Source: Flavobacteriaceae bacterium
Lineage (GTDB): Bacteria; Bacteroidota; Bacteroidia; Flavobacteriales; Flavobacteriaceae
Assembly (NCBI GenBank): GCA_030148025.1
Contig: JASBUG010000019.1
Location: forward strand, 1-64,000
Reading direction: 5' to 3'
DNA length: 64,000 bases
Shown here: positions 25,582-35,359 of the stretch, one piece after another
How positions within the stretch are numbered: position 1 is the first letter of the stretch
Layout: every line of letters starts with the position of its first letter
Made by a program: the position numbers and the translations under genes
Notes under the pieces: generated by a model
Database searches by the model: none
Told to the model about the DNA's origin: nothing
The model's input: the letters and a program-made list of their open reading frames with translations, nothing else

Positions 25582-26559
25582 ATGAAAAACGTATTAATAT
25601 TAGTATTTAGCATAGTACTTTTTGTAAGCTGTGATAGCAAAGGTTCTAAAGGGAAACGTATTGTTTCGGCATCATCAGGAAATATAAACAACCTTTCGGT
25701 TGTTGTAGATAATGACTTATGGGAAGGGAGTATTGGAGAGCATATCAGAGAAATTTTTGGAGCTGAGGTCTATGGACTTCCACAACAAGAACCATTATTT
25801 ACTATGCGTCAAATGCCAACAGTCGTGTTTACAGATTTCGCTACTAGAAATCGTACTGTTTTAAAAATTGAAAAAGGGAAAGAAGCAGATACTAAAATTG
25901 TAGAAGATGCTTTTGCCACACCACAAAAACTGGCTTTGGTAACAGGAAATACTAATGCCGAAATAATAGAACAGTTAAAGGCAAATGCCGATAAAATAAT
26001 AGCGACATTCAAAGCTACCGAAATTAAAGAAAGGCAGCGAAGAATGACCAAGTCTTTGAATAAAGATAAATCTATTGAAGAACAACTAGGAATAACAATT
26101 AAATTCCCGTCGGCGTATAGAATTGCAAAAAATGAAAATGGGTTTTTCTGGTTACGTAGAGATATAAAAACTGGCGATGTAAATTTAATGATCTATGAAA
26201 TGCCACTACATACCATTTCTGATGGAGATGATGCTATTACAGACATTATTAAAATGCGTGATTCTATAGGGAAGATATATATTCCAGGCCCAATTGAAGG
26301 GTCTTATATGATTACTGAAGAAGCCTATACACCTTTTTTAAACACTACAATTGTTGATAATAAACCAGCTTTTGAAACACGCAGTACATGGGAGGTAAAA
26401 GATGCTTTTATGGCAGGGCCATTTGTGAATTTTGCAATTAAGGACGAAGTAAATAATAGGTTAGTTGTTCTTGAAGGCTTTGTATTTGCACCTTCTACCG
26501 CAAAACGCGACTATATTTTTGAATTAGAATCAATAATTAGGTCGGTTACTATAAAATAA
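25582..26559 (+). CDS. DUF4837 family lipoprotein
   Basis: A 325-residue protein with a lipoprotein signal peptide (MKNVLILVFSIVLFVSC; Cys17 lipidated). The mature part, with SVVVDNDLWEGSIGEHIREI and FFWLRRDIKTGDVNLMIYEM, fits DUF4837, a family found in Bacteroidota with no known function. It follows the lytic transglycosylase closely and ends before a strong terminator, so the two probably form an operon and may share an envelope role. Confidence 0.8.
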   Translation: MKNVLILVFSIVLFVSCDSKGSKGKRIVSASSGNINNLSVVVDNDLWEGSIGEHIREIFGAEVYGLPQQEPLFTMRQMPTVVFTDFATRNRTVLKIEKGKEADTKIVEDAFATPQKLALVTGNTNAEIIEQLKANADKIIATFKATEIKERQRRMTKSLNKDKSIEEQLGITIKFPSAYRIAKNENGFFWLRRDIKTGDVNLMIYEMPLHTISDGDDAITDIIKMRDSIGKIYIPGPIEGSYMITEEAYTPFLNTTIVDNKPAFETRSTWEVKDAFMAGPFVNFAIKDEVNNRLVVLEGFVFAPSTAKRDYIFELESIIRSVTIK

Positions 26560-26577
26560 AATACCAAGAAGCGACAT

Positions 26578-26610
26578 AAAAAAAGCCAACAGAAACTGTT
26601 GGCTTTTTTA
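26578..26610. terminator. Strong bidirectional terminator
   Basis: A run of A then GCCAACAG, AAA, CTGTTGGC then a run of T gives a stem of about 14 bp from 26579 to 26609. It separates the DUF4837 gene from the convergent tatA. Confidence 0.92.
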
Positions 26611-26626
26611 TTTGATATTGTAAGTT

Positions 26627-26812
26627 TTATTCTTTCGACTCAATATTTTTATCATCATCATCCTTACTGGCATCTTTAAATTCTTTGATACCACTTCCTA
26701 AGCCTCTCATAAGTTCTGGAATTTTCTTTCCTCCAAATAATAATAATACTATTACTACTATTAACACTATTTGCATAGGTCCAATCGCTAAAGGTGTCAT
26801 ATATAAACTCAT
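26627..26812 (-). CDS. tatA: Twin-arginine translocase TatA/E component
   Basis: A 61-residue membrane protein, the usual TatA/E size. It has a short N-terminal helix ([20 protein letters not shown], about 10-29) with the conserved hinge [20 protein letters not shown], then an acidic tail ([11 protein letters not shown]). TatA forms the pore-like assembly that moves folded proteins across the inner membrane. TatC is not in the window. Its own promoter element lies 20 bases upstream. Confidence 0.95.
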   Translation of the reverse strand: MSLYMTPLAIGPMQIVLIVVIVLLLFGGKKIPELMRGLGSGIKEFKDASKDDDDKNIESKE

Positions 26813-26831
26813 CTATTTTTGTTTTGGATGA

Positions 26832-26839
26832 CAAAGTTA
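26832..26839 (-). promoter_or_regulatory. -7 promoter element for tatA
   Basis: On the minus strand this reads TAACTTTG, an exact TAnnTTTG match 20 bases before the tatA ATG. Confidence 0.6.
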
Positions 26840-26930
26840 ATAATTAAACTTTAAAAAACGCGTTTAATACAAAACTTTAGCACAGATCAAAACCAGCTAA
26901 TGACATTATTTTATTTAATTTAGCGCAGTA

Positions 26931-27800
26931 ATGGAAGCCAAAAAAAAGGAACGAAAAAAACTAGCTAAAAAACTACTTCATAAGTATAGATTGGTCATAC
27001 TTAATGAAGATACTTTTGAAGAGCGTTTTGCCATTAAACTCACTAGATTAAATGTATTTGTTTTAATGTCGATCTCGGCCATACTGCTTATCATTTTAAC
27101 TACTGTTTTAATAGCCTTTACACCATTACGAGAATATATTCCTGGATATTCATCAACAGCGTTAAAAAAACGAGCAACAACCCTTAATTATAAGACAGAT
27201 TCTTTACAGCAAGTTATTAGAATGAATGATCAGTATTTAGAGTCTATTAAGCGTGTTTTAAAGGGTGATGTAAGTACTGTTGAGTTTAATAAAGACTCTA
27301 TTATTAAGGCTGCAGAACTTGATGCAGAACAGTTTGATATAGTACCTTCAAAAGAGGATTCGTTGCTAAGAGCAAAGGTAGATAAAGAAGATAAGTACAA
27401 TCTTTTTGAATCTGCCACATCAAAAGTGAGCTTTGTTCTTTTTCCTCCTGTAAAAGGTACAATTAGTCAATTTTATAATGTTGAGGAAAAACACTTTGCA
27501 GTCGATATTGTTGTGCCTAAAGACACCCCAATAAAATCGGTTGCAGATGGCACAGTTATTTTAGCAGAATGGACAACCCAAACAGGATATGTAATAATGA
27601 TTGATCATGGTAATGGTTTAATATCTGTTTACAAGCACAACGAATCACTTACTAAGGAGCAAGGTGATTTGGTTAAATCAGGCGAAGTTGTTGCTATTTC
27701 AGGTAACACAGGCGAATTAACTACAGGGCCACATTTACACTTTGAACTTTGGAGCGATGGTTATCCAATTAATCCTACTACTTTTATTGATTTTGAATAA
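26931..27800 (+). CDS. M23-family metallopeptidase (LytM-like), membrane anchored
   Basis: A 289-residue protein with a Lys-rich cytoplasmic N-terminus, one membrane helix (about 43-66, FVLMSISAILLIILTTVLIA), a periplasmic coiled-coil stretch (about 80-150) and a C-terminal M23 domain (about 165-285). The zinc ligands are visible as HFAVDIVVP (H and D) and GPHLHFELW (HxH), so it may be an active murein endopeptidase or an amidase activator. It is divergent from tatA, and its stop codon abuts the ATG of the GH3 gene with no gap. Confidence 0.93.
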   Translation: MEAKKKERKKLAKKLLHKYRLVILNEDTFEERFAIKLTRLNVFVLMSISAILLIILTTVLIAFTPLREYIPGYSSTALKKRATTLNYKTDSLQQVIRMNDQYLESIKRVLKGDVSTVEFNKDSIIKAAELDAEQFDIVPSKEDSLLRAKVDKEDKYNLFESATSKVSFVLFPPVKGTISQFYNVEEKHFAVDIVVPKDTPIKSVADGTVILAEWTTQTGYVIMIDHGNGLISVYKHNESLTKEQGDLVKSGEVVAISGNTGELTTGPHLHFELWSDGYPINPTTFIDFE

Positions 27801-29318
27801 ATGAATATCTCAAAAATAACGTCTCTTAAAGAGCTTTTAGCAAAGCCATTTGCTAGGCAAATTCGAAAAAAAATTAATAAATGGGCTAATAACCCTATAG
27901 AAACTCAGGAAAAAGTGTTTCAGCGATTAATTTCTGAAGCTGCTGGAACCGCTTTTGGTAAGGACCATGATTTTATTAGTATTAATGATTATAACGATTT
28001 TGTAAAGCGTGTTCCTATTAGAGATTATGAGGGGTTAAAACCTTATGTAGATAGAGTAGTAGAAGGAGAAGAAAATGTATTGTGGAAGAAAAAACCAATC
28101 TATTTTGCAAAAACTTCAGGAACCACTTCGGGATCTAAATATATTCCAATCACAAAAGAAAGCATGCCTTACCATGTTGAAGCGGCTAGAAATGCCATTT
28201 TAATGTATGTAGCAGAAACAGGGAAAGCAAAGTTTGTAAATGGTAAAATGATCTTTCTTCAAGGTAGCCCTATTTTAGAAGAAAAAAATGGAATTCAGCT
28301 AGGGCGTTTATCTGGAATAGTAGCACATTATGTTCCAAAGTATCTACAAAAAAACAGGATGCCTAGTTGGAAGACCAATTGCATTGATGACTGGGAAACA
28401 AAGGTAGACGCTATTGTTGAAGAGACTATTAATGAAAATATGACCATTATTAGCGGGATTCCTTCTTGGGTACAAATGTACTTTGAAAGACTTCAACAAA
28501 AAACAAATAAAAAAATAGGAGACATTTTTAAGAATTTTGACCTGTTTATTTTTGGAGGCGTTAATTATGAGCCTTATCGTGCTAAATTTGAAAACCTAAT
28601 TGGAAGGAAGGTAGACAGCATAGAACTATATCCTGCCAGCGAAGGCTTTTTTGCTTTTCAAGATAAGCAGAACGAAAAAGGAATGCTACTACAGCTTAAC
28701 TCAGGCATTTTTTATGAGTTTATAAAGGCTGATGAGTTTTTTGATGAAAACCCAACCAGAATCACATTAAAAGATGTAGAAATAGGAGTGAATTATGTTA
28801 TGATCATTTCAACCAATGCAGGTCTTTGGGCATATAATATTGGAGATACTGTAGAGTTTACATCTGTTAAGCCATACCGTGTTATAGTTTCAGGTAGGAT
28901 AAAACACTTTATTTCTGCTTTTGGCGAACACGTTATTGGGAAAGAAGTGGAGCAAGCACTTCAAGAGGCAGCTAAAGACACAGACATTAGGGTTTCTGAA
29001 TTTACAGTAGCACCACAAATAAACCCAGATGAAGGATTACCGTACCATGAGTGGTTTATAGAATTTGAAAACCAACCTAGCGATTTATTAAAATTTGCAA
29101 AAAAAATTGACGAGTTACTTCAACAACAAAACACCTATTATTTTGATTTAATAAAAGGAAAAGTGTTGCGTCCATTAAAGATTTCTATAGTAAAAACAAA
29201 TGGCTTTAAAGACTATATGAAATCTATCGGGAAATTAGGAGGCCAAAATAAAATACCACGCTTAGCAAATGACAGAAATATAGCAGACGCATTATATTCT
29301 TACAATTTGGTTAATTAA
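27801..29318 (+). CDS. GH3 auxin-responsive-promoter-family acyl-adenylating enzyme
   Basis: A 505-residue protein of the GH3 family, a branch of the ANL adenylating enzymes. The P-loop-like FAKTSGTTSGSKYIP lies at about 106-120, and GLWAYNIGDTVEF and VSGRIKHFISAFGEHV are further family motifs. Plant members join amino acids to jasmonate or auxin; bacterial relatives have no settled substrate. The start codon follows directly on the M23 peptidase stop, so the pair is translationally linked. No acyl carrier or amino-acid partner gene is adjacent. Confidence 0.9.
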   Translation: MNISKITSLKELLAKPFARQIRKKINKWANNPIETQEKVFQRLISEAAGTAFGKDHDFISINDYNDFVKRVPIRDYEGLKPYVDRVVEGEENVLWKKKPIYFAKTSGTTSGSKYIPITKESMPYHVEAARNAILMYVAETGKAKFVNGKMIFLQGSPILEEKNGIQLGRLSGIVAHYVPKYLQKNRMPSWKTNCIDDWETKVDAIVEETINENMTIISGIPSWVQMYFERLQQKTNKKIGDIFKNFDLFIFGGVNYEPYRAKFENLIGRKVDSIELYPASEGFFAFQDKQNEKGMLLQLNSGIFYEFIKADEFFDENPTRITLKDVEIGVNYVMIISTNAGLWAYNIGDTVEFTSVKPYRVIVSGRIKHFISAFGEHVIGKEVEQALQEAAKDTDIRVSEFTVAPQINPDEGLPYHEWFIEFENQPSDLLKFAKKIDELLQQQNTYYFDLIKGKVLRPLKISIVKTNGFKDYMKSIGKLGGQNKIPRLANDRNIADALYSYNLVN

Positions 29319-29320
29319 TG

Positions 29321-29328
29321 TATCTTTG
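29321..29328 (+). promoter_or_regulatory. -7 promoter element for DUF6909 and probably the polysaccharide locus
   Basis: TATCTTTG matches TAnnTTTG 18 bases before the ATG at 29346 and overlaps a GTG (29328) that could otherwise be taken as a start. Genes from 29346 to 53660 follow in one direction with gaps of at most 57 bases, and no other good promoter was seen before 53708. Confidence 0.55.
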
Positions 29329-29345
29329 TGTGTCAAATAATAAAT

Positions 29346-31031
29346 ATGAGTAAAAAGCATCAAGGACGAACGAGAGCGCAGGAAAGCTCAAGTGCAATTG
29401 AGAGAATGTATATTACGATGCGCCATTTATTTAACCGTGGTTTTTATAAACCCATGGGAGTATCTGGTGAAACCCTTAGAGAAGCACTTCTGTTATTAAG
29501 GCCTGAAATTTATGGATCTATTGCTGAAGAAAAAGCAGAATTAGATGGGTTGCTGTATGTTATTGACAGACTCCCGAGAGGTATAGAAGAGTGTCGATTT
29601 ATAAACCTTACTAGTGATGAAGGGTACAGTAACTCGCATTTTGAAGTAATTATACCTCCAAAAAGAAGGCGTAATTGTTATCGTATCGATGAAGAACAAA
29701 TGAATATTGAGATAACAAGAGGACGATCTGAGATTTATGATATTCTTACCCACCTTACATTTTTATTTATTGAATCACATAAAATAAGTAAGCGTGTATT
29801 GATAAATGAAAAAGGAGCTACCACGCGTGATTGGGTTAAACTGGAAAAGGCAGTGCTGTCTAATAAAAAGCTAACTCAAAAAGAACGAGAAATAGCTATA
29901 ACACACACTGCTAATATATTGGGAAGAACTTTTGAGGAGTTAACACAGGTTTATCCATTATATGCTACTAAAACACAACCTGAACGCTTATTACAAATAG
30001 TGTACTGGCTTGGAAAACTTGCCATTCAAGAGGTTGTTAAAAATGTAAAACGCACAGTTACCTTTAGTCCAGTATTGAGAGAGCGTTTAGGACATCACAT
30101 TCATGGTGAAATATGGTCAGATACTATTAAAGAAGCTCTTAAAAAGAATGATTTACTGGAACGGCCAATACATATTATTAGTGCCAACCTACATAGTGTT
30201 ATGAACACATTGCATGCGCCTAAAGCACTTAAGACATTGGCGGCAAAAAAGGACATCTTTGAAATTTATGAGAGCTTAAGCGACAGTGATAATGAAAATT
30301 TACGCAATAAGGTAAGCCAACAAGCGTTAAAGTCTGGAATGATCTATATTAAAGATACATCTGGGACAAATATTAACGTTCAAATATTTGACTCAGCTAA
30401 AATTGATTTTAAATCGATCGATCTTGATGTTGAAACCCCTCCTAACGAAAAGGATGCTCCAGTAATATTTGTTATGGATTACGCTTTTGGTGAACAAGCA
30501 TACGAAACAATAGATGAGTTTTTAAAACCTTATAAACAAGGAAATGAAAAAATTCATTTAAATATTGAGTCTATTTCTGTAATGGGTAAGGCGGGAATTT
30601 TAGAAGGAGGTAAAGGGGATATTATGATTCCTTCAGCTCATGTTTTTGAAGGAACAGCAGACAATTATCCTTTTAAAAATGAGCTGTGTAAAGAAGATTT
30701 AGTAGATCAAGGAGTAGATGTTTATGAAGGCGCCATGGTAACAGTTTTAGGTACATCACTGCAGAATAAAGAAATTTTAAAATTCTTCCACGACTCTACA
30801 TGGAATGTGATTGGATTAGAGATGGAAGGTGCCCATTATCAAAAGGCAATTCAATCTGCCGCAAAGGTTAGGAATAGTATTAATCCAGATGTGAAAGTGC
30901 GCTACGCCTATTATGCGAGTGATAATCCGTTAGAGACAGGAAGCACTTTGGCTTCAGGTGGGTTAGGAACAAGTGGTGTACGACCAACGTATTTAATAAC
31001 AAGAAAAATTTTAGAACAAATATTTAATTAA
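29346..31031 (+). CDS. DUF6909 family protein
   Basis: A 561-residue, apparently cytoplasmic protein without signal or membrane segments. It starts MSKKHQGRTRAQESSSAIER and has a conserved-looking C-terminal half with VIFVMDYAFGEQAYETIDEF, SISVMGKAGILEGGKGDIM, NVIGLEMEGAHYQKAI and YYASDNPLETGSTLASGG. The motif GLEMEGAHY recalls nucleoside phosphorylase-like folds, but no function is established. The ATG is chosen over an upstream GTG because the latter lies in the -7 box. The next gene (Wzz-like) starts 5 bases after the stop. Confidence 0.7.
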   Translation: MSKKHQGRTRAQESSSAIERMYITMRHLFNRGFYKPMGVSGETLREALLLLRPEIYGSIAEEKAELDGLLYVIDRLPRGIEECRFINLTSDEGYSNSHFEVIIPPKRRRNCYRIDEEQMNIEITRGRSEIYDILTHLTFLFIESHKISKRVLINEKGATTRDWVKLEKAVLSNKKLTQKEREIAITHTANILGRTFEELTQVYPLYATKTQPERLLQIVYWLGKLAIQEVVKNVKRTVTFSPVLRERLGHHIHGEIWSDTIKEALKKNDLLERPIHIISANLHSVMNTLHAPKALKTLAAKKDIFEIYESLSDSDNENLRNKVSQQALKSGMIYIKDTSGTNINVQIFDSAKIDFKSIDLDVETPPNEKDAPVIFVMDYAFGEQAYETIDEFLKPYKQGNEKIHLNIESISVMGKAGILEGGKGDIMIPSAHVFEGTADNYPFKNELCKEDLVDQGVDVYEGAMVTVLGTSLQNKEILKFFHDSTWNVIGLEMEGAHYQKAIQSAAKVRNSINPDVKVRYAYYASDNPLETGSTLASGGLGTSGVRPTYLITRKILEQIFN

Positions 31032-31036
31032 TAGAT

Positions 31037-32113
31037 ATGAGTAAAAATCTACCAGAACCACAACAACAATCTGAAGAAATTGACTTAGGTCAGTTATTTA
31101 AACTTATCGGTAATGCCTTCGATCGTTTTTTTAAATTTATAGGCAAACTTTTAAATAAGTTTTTTCTAGCCTTTGTATGGCTAGTGTTTTTTATAAAAAA
31201 ACACGTTTTAAAATTAGTTATAGCCGCAATTTTAGGAGTTGTTATTGGAATATTGTTAGAAAAATCGAGCAAACCAGCGTATAAGTCAACCATGGTTGTT
31301 AAGCAAAACTACGACACTGGAGAAATACTTTATAATACAATAGAATACTATAATGAGCTTATATCTGGTGGAGATTCTTTAAGCTTAGGAAGAGCCTTAA
31401 AAATTTCTCCTAATGAAGCTGGAACTATTTTAAAGATTGATGTTAAGTCAAATCTAAATGAAAATCAAAAATTACAACATTTTAATGAATACATTAAAAG
31501 TATTGACTCAAGCCTTTCTAAGACACTGAAGTATGAAAATTTCTTAAAGAACTCTAATGATTTTGAACATCAATATCAAAAAATAACCTTAAAAGCTAGA
31601 ACCAATATCAATTTTGATGAAATATTAACTCAAATAATTGACAACATAATTACAAATCCTTTTTTTAAAAGACATCAGCTAAAAGACTCATTAGAAGTTG
31701 TGGGAAGGGAAAAAGCAATTATGGAGTCATTAACAAAGGCAGAAAGCTTACAAGAAATTTATGAAGAGGTCTTGAAAAGACCAGCGGACAATTCTACAAG
31801 CGGAACCACTAGTATAAATTTTAATGGAAGAGAAAACCAAAACATAACAAAGGAGTTTGAGTTATATAATAAAGATTTAGAACTCCGGAGAGAACTTGTT
31901 GATTTAGAGCGAGAAAAGAATGATATTGCAGAGATAATAGAAATAATTTCAAGCAAAAAGGATATCGGTACAAGAGATAACTTAAAAAAAGTTTTTGGAA
32001 TTAAGTTTAGTAGATCTATAGATTATAGCTTATTTTTATTAGGGGTTGTTTTTTCTCTCCTTTTATTAAAGGAATTTATAGTTTATTTAGAACGCTTTAA
32101 AAATAAAATTTAA
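31037..32113 (+). CDS. Wzz-like polysaccharide chain-length determinant / co-polymerase
   Basis: A 358-residue inner-membrane protein. It has a cytoplasmic N-terminus, a hydrophobic region about 40-75 (with FLAFVWLVFFIKKHVLKLVI and ILGVVIGILLE), a large periplasmic helical domain (about 80-325) with charged coiled-coil segments, and a second membrane helix near the C-terminus (about 328-347). This two-helix topology is that of Wzz-type co-polymerases that set glycan chain length. It lacks a fused tyrosine kinase. It is the first gene of the polysaccharide cluster, 11 bases before rfbB. Confidence 0.65.
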   Translation: MSKNLPEPQQQSEEIDLGQLFKLIGNAFDRFFKFIGKLLNKFFLAFVWLVFFIKKHVLKLVIAAILGVVIGILLEKSSKPAYKSTMVVKQNYDTGEILYNTIEYYNELISGGDSLSLGRALKISPNEAGTILKIDVKSNLNENQKLQHFNEYIKSIDSSLSKTLKYENFLKNSNDFEHQYQKITLKARTNINFDEILTQIIDNIITNPFFKRHQLKDSLEVVGREKAIMESLTKAESLQEIYEEVLKRPADNSTSGTTSINFNGRENQNITKEFELYNKDLELRRELVDLEREKNDIAEIIEIISSKKDIGTRDNLKKVFGIKFSRSIDYSLFLLGVVFSLLLLKEFIVYLERFKNKI

Positions 32114-32124
32114 AATGCCCTTTT

Positions 32125-33132
32125 ATGAATATATTAGTTACAGGAGGAGCTGGTTTTATTGGATCTAATTTTATTGCCTACTTTTTAGATAAATACAAAA
32201 ATATTCATGTTATTAATTTAGATAAGCTCACCTATGCTGGTGAGCTTTCTAATTTAGAAGATGTAGAGAAATATTCTAACTACACATTTATTAAGGGAGA
32301 TATTTGTGATAGAGAGCTGCTGGAATCATTGTTTAAGAAATTTGATTTTAAAGGTGTTATTCATTTTGCCGCAGAGTCACATGTAGATAATTCAATTGAA
32401 AATCCAGATGAATTTATTAAAACCAATGTATTAGGAACTTTTAATTTGTTGGATGTAGCTAAAAATCATTGGATGGAAACCCCTTTTATTTTTAAAAAGG
32501 GCTATAAAAAATCTAGATTTCACCATATTTCTACAGATGAAGTTTTTGGAACATTAGGGGAAACAGGGCTTTTCACTGAACAGACTCCTTATGCTCCTAA
32601 TAGCCCTTACAGTGCTTCAAAAGCTTCGTCTGATTTTATTGTAAGAAGCTATTTTCATACTTATGGATTAAATGTGGTAACTACTAATTGTTCAAATAAT
32701 TATGGACCTAAACAGCACGACGAAAAGCTAATACCAACAATTATTAGAAAAGCGTTAAAAGGGGAAAACATCCCAATTTATGGAGACGGGACAAATATTA
32801 GAGACTGGTTATATGTACTAGACCATTGTAAAGGTATTGATCTTGTATTTCAAAAAGGAAAGGCGGGAGACGTATATAATATTGGAGGTAATAATGAACG
32901 AGATAATTTATATATAGCACATACAATTTGTAGTATCCTAGATGAACTTAAACCCCAAAATGAACCTTATAAAGATTTGATTACTTTTGTTAAGGATAGA
33001 CCAGGACACGATTTTAGATATGCTATTGATGCATCTAAAATAGAGAGTGAATTAGGGTGGAAAGCTGATGAGAATTTTGAAACAGGTATTAGAAAAACAA
33101 TTGATTGGTATATTGATAAATACAGTGGGTAA
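32125..33132 (+). CDS. rfbB: dTDP-glucose 4,6-dehydratase
   Basis: A 335-residue extended SDR enzyme that converts dTDP-glucose to dTDP-4-keto-6-deoxyglucose, the second step of dTDP-rhamnose synthesis. The NAD motif GGAGFIGSNF is at 7-16, the catalytic YSASK follows PYAPNSP (about 162-166), and STDEVFGTLGETG is the dehydratase signature. It directly abuts rfbA. The C-terminal KDRPGHDFRYAIDASKI is family typical. Confidence 0.96.
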   Translation: MNILVTGGAGFIGSNFIAYFLDKYKNIHVINLDKLTYAGELSNLEDVEKYSNYTFIKGDICDRELLESLFKKFDFKGVIHFAAESHVDNSIENPDEFIKTNVLGTFNLLDVAKNHWMETPFIFKKGYKKSRFHHISTDEVFGTLGETGLFTEQTPYAPNSPYSASKASSDFIVRSYFHTYGLNVVTTNCSNNYGPKQHDEKLIPTIIRKALKGENIPIYGDGTNIRDWLYVLDHCKGIDLVFQKGKAGDVYNIGGNNERDNLYIAHTICSILDELKPQNEPYKDLITFVKDRPGHDFRYAIDASKIESELGWKADENFETGIRKTIDWYIDKYSG

Positions 33133-33990
33133 ATGAAAGGAATTATTCTAGCTGGAGGTTCAGGCACACGATTATACCCTCTTACTAAAGTAGTGAGCAA
33201 ACAATTGATGCCTATTTACGACAAACCTATGATTTATTACCCCTTAAGCACATTGATATCTGCTGGGATTAGTGAAATTCTAATAATTACCACATCAATA
33301 GATTTACCAAGATTTAAAGAATTATTAGGTGATGGGAAAAAATATGGGTGTCACTTTAAATATGCGGTTCAAGAAGAACCTAAAGGGTTAGCAGAAGCCT
33401 TTATTATTGGAGAAAAATTTATAGGAACAGATAAAGTAGCACTTATTTTAGGTGACAATATTTTTTATGGCACAGGACTATCTCTATTATTAGAAAAGAA
33501 TAATAATCCTAAGGGAGGTGTTATTTTTGCATACCACGTACAAGATCCGCAAAGATATGGTGTTGTGGAATTTAATGAAGTTGGCAGGGCAATTTCAATA
33601 GAAGAAAAGCCAAATAACCCAAAGTCAAATTATGCTGTCCCAGGAATTTATTTCTACGATAATTCTGTTGTTGAGGTGGCAAAAAGTATAGAACCAAGTG
33701 ATAGAGGAGAGCTTGAAATCACAGATGTTAATAAAACCTATTTAGAGGAAGGCAAATTAAATGTGCAAATTATCGATAAGGGCACAGCATGGCTGGATAC
33801 AGGTACTTTTAATTCATTAATGCAGGCTTCACAATTTGTCCAGGTAATTGAAGAACGTCAAGGTCTTAAAATTGGGTGTATTGAGGAGGAAGCATATAAA
33901 CAAGGGTTTATAAGCAAAAAACAGCTTTTAAATCTAGCTAAGCCATTATTAAAAAGTGGTTATGGCAAATATTTAGAACAATTAGTATAA
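33133..33990 (+). CDS. rfbA: Glucose-1-phosphate thymidylyltransferase
   Basis: A 285-residue nucleotidyltransferase that forms dTDP-glucose from dTTP and glucose-1-phosphate. The pyrophosphorylase signature [20 protein letters not shown] lies at 6-25. [26 protein letters not shown] and [14 protein letters not shown] are further markers. It starts immediately after the rfbB stop and ends one base before the rfbC start. Confidence 0.97.
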   Translation: MKGIILAGGSGTRLYPLTKVVSKQLMPIYDKPMIYYPLSTLISAGISEILIITTSIDLPRFKELLGDGKKYGCHFKYAVQEEPKGLAEAFIIGEKFIGTDKVALILGDNIFYGTGLSLLLEKNNNPKGGVIFAYHVQDPQRYGVVEFNEVGRAISIEEKPNNPKSNYAVPGIYFYDNSVVEVAKSIEPSDRGELEITDVNKTYLEEGKLNVQIIDKGTAWLDTGTFNSLMQASQFVQVIEERQGLKIGCIEEEAYKQGFISKKQLLNLAKPLLKSGYGKYLEQLV

Positions 33991-33991
33991 A

Positions 33992-34543
33992 ATGTTGGTA
34001 GAGAAAACAAATTTAAAGGGCTGTTTTGTAATATCTCCAACTTTGCATAGGGATGATAGGGGATTGTTCTTTGAGAGCTTTAACCTTAAAGAGCTTAATA
34101 AGGCAATTGATTCTAAAATCAATTTTGTTCAAGACAATCAATCGGTATCACAAAAAGGGGTTTTAAGGGGGTTGCATTTTCAAACAGGTAAATACGCGCA
34201 AGCAAAGCTAATAAGAGTTGTTAAAGGCAGTGTTTTAGATGTATGTGTAGACCTAAGATTGGACTCTGAAACATTTGGACAACATTTTTCAATTATACTA
34301 GACAATATTAGTAATAAACAACTATTTATACCTAGAGGGTTTGCCCATGGTTTTTTGGCTTTGGAAGATAATACGATTGTTAATTATAAGTGCGATAACT
34401 ATTATTATCAACCTAGTGAATCAGGGATAATATATAATGATGAAGTATTGAATATTGATTGGAAATTCCCTTTGAAAGGTGTTATTTTATCAGAAAAGGA
34501 CAAATTACTTCCAACCCTTGAGAGTTTTTTAAATGAAAACTAA
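33992..34543 (+). CDS. rfbC: dTDP-4-dehydrorhamnose 3,5-epimerase
   Basis: A 183-residue cupin-fold epimerase acting on dTDP-4-keto-6-deoxyglucose. Family motifs are DDRGLFFESFN, FVQDNQSVSQKGVLRGLHFQ (the His of RGLHFQ is the catalytic base), VDLRLDSETFGQ and IPRGFAHGFLALED. The length is normal. It overlaps rfbD by 11 bases. Confidence 0.96.
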   Translation: MLVEKTNLKGCFVISPTLHRDDRGLFFESFNLKELNKAIDSKINFVQDNQSVSQKGVLRGLHFQTGKYAQAKLIRVVKGSVLDVCVDLRLDSETFGQHFSIILDNISNKQLFIPRGFAHGFLALEDNTIVNYKCDNYYYQPSESGIIYNDEVLNIDWKFPLKGVILSEKDKLLPTLESFLNEN

Positions 34544-35327
34544 AGTTTTAGTAACAGGAGCAAATGGGCAGTTAGCAAAGACAATTCATAAACTTTGTAT
34601 ACAAAATGATAAAGAAATTGATTTCACTTTTGTATCTAAGAACGACTTAGATATTACGGAAGTTGAGGATATAATAAAACATCTTGTGCATCATAATTAT
34701 GATTATTGTATTAATTGTGCGGCATATACAAATGTAGAAGAAGCAGAAAAAAATTCAGAAAAAGCATTTAAAGTTAATGCAGAATCTGTAAAAAATTTAG
34801 CAAAGGTATGTAAAGAAAGTAATACCGTTTTAATACACATTTCTACAGATTATGTCTTTGATGGAGAAAAAGGAGAGCCCTACTCGACCAATGATATGCC
34901 GAATCCTATTAATGAATATGGCAAATCAAAATTGAAAGGTGAAATATATATTCAAGATATTCTAGAAAAGTATTTCATTGTTAGAACCTCTTGGTTATAT
35001 TCAAAGGAATTTGGACACAACTTTTACAGAACTATTATAGAAAAGACTAAGACAGAAAAAAAACTTTTTGTTACAAATAATGAAAAGGGTTGCCCAACGA
35101 ATACAATCAATCTATCTAATTTTTTAATTGATTTAATTAAAACAAAATCAAAAAAATATGGAATAAAACACTTTTGTGATGCAGTTGAAATGACGTGGTT
35201 TGATTTTGCTGAAAAAATTTTAAAAGAAAATAAATTACTAAAAAAAATAACACTTGTCGGAGCAAAGAAATATCTTACTTTTGCAAGAAGACCTAGGAAT
35301 TCAGTTTTAATAAATACAAAAGATTGA
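34533..35327 (+). CDS. rfbD: dTDP-4-dehydrorhamnose reductase, short at the C-terminus
   Basis: A 264-residue SDR enzyme for the last step to dTDP-L-rhamnose. LVTGANGQLAKTI is the NADPH motif, CAAYTNVEEAEKN and STDYVFDGEKGEPY are family signatures, and YGKSK (about 129-133) holds the catalytic Tyr and Lys. Family members usually run to about 285-300 residues and end with a helix after RPxxSVLxxxK; this one stops at RPRNSVLINTKD, about 20-30 residues early. Downstream reading in the other frames does not restore a recognisable tail. It may be naturally short or recently truncated. Confidence 0.88.
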   Translation: MKTKVLVTGANGQLAKTIHKLCIQNDKEIDFTFVSKNDLDITEVEDIIKHLVHHNYDYCINCAAYTNVEEAEKNSEKAFKVNAESVKNLAKVCKESNTVLIHISTDYVFDGEKGEPYSTNDMPNPINEYGKSKLKGEIYIQDILEKYFIVRTSWLYSKEFGHNFYRTIIEKTKTEKKLFVTNNEKGCPTNTINLSNFLIDLIKTKSKKYGIKHFCDAVEMTWFDFAEKILKENKLLKKITLVGAKKYLTFARRPRNSVLINTKD

Positions 35328-35359
35328 TTTATAGGTTTTACTCTTCAGAGAAAAAGAAA

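Noticed and set aside
29328-29345. Extended DUF6909 start at GTG 29328
   Set aside because: It overlaps the -7 box TATCTTTG; ATG 29346 follows at the usual distance.
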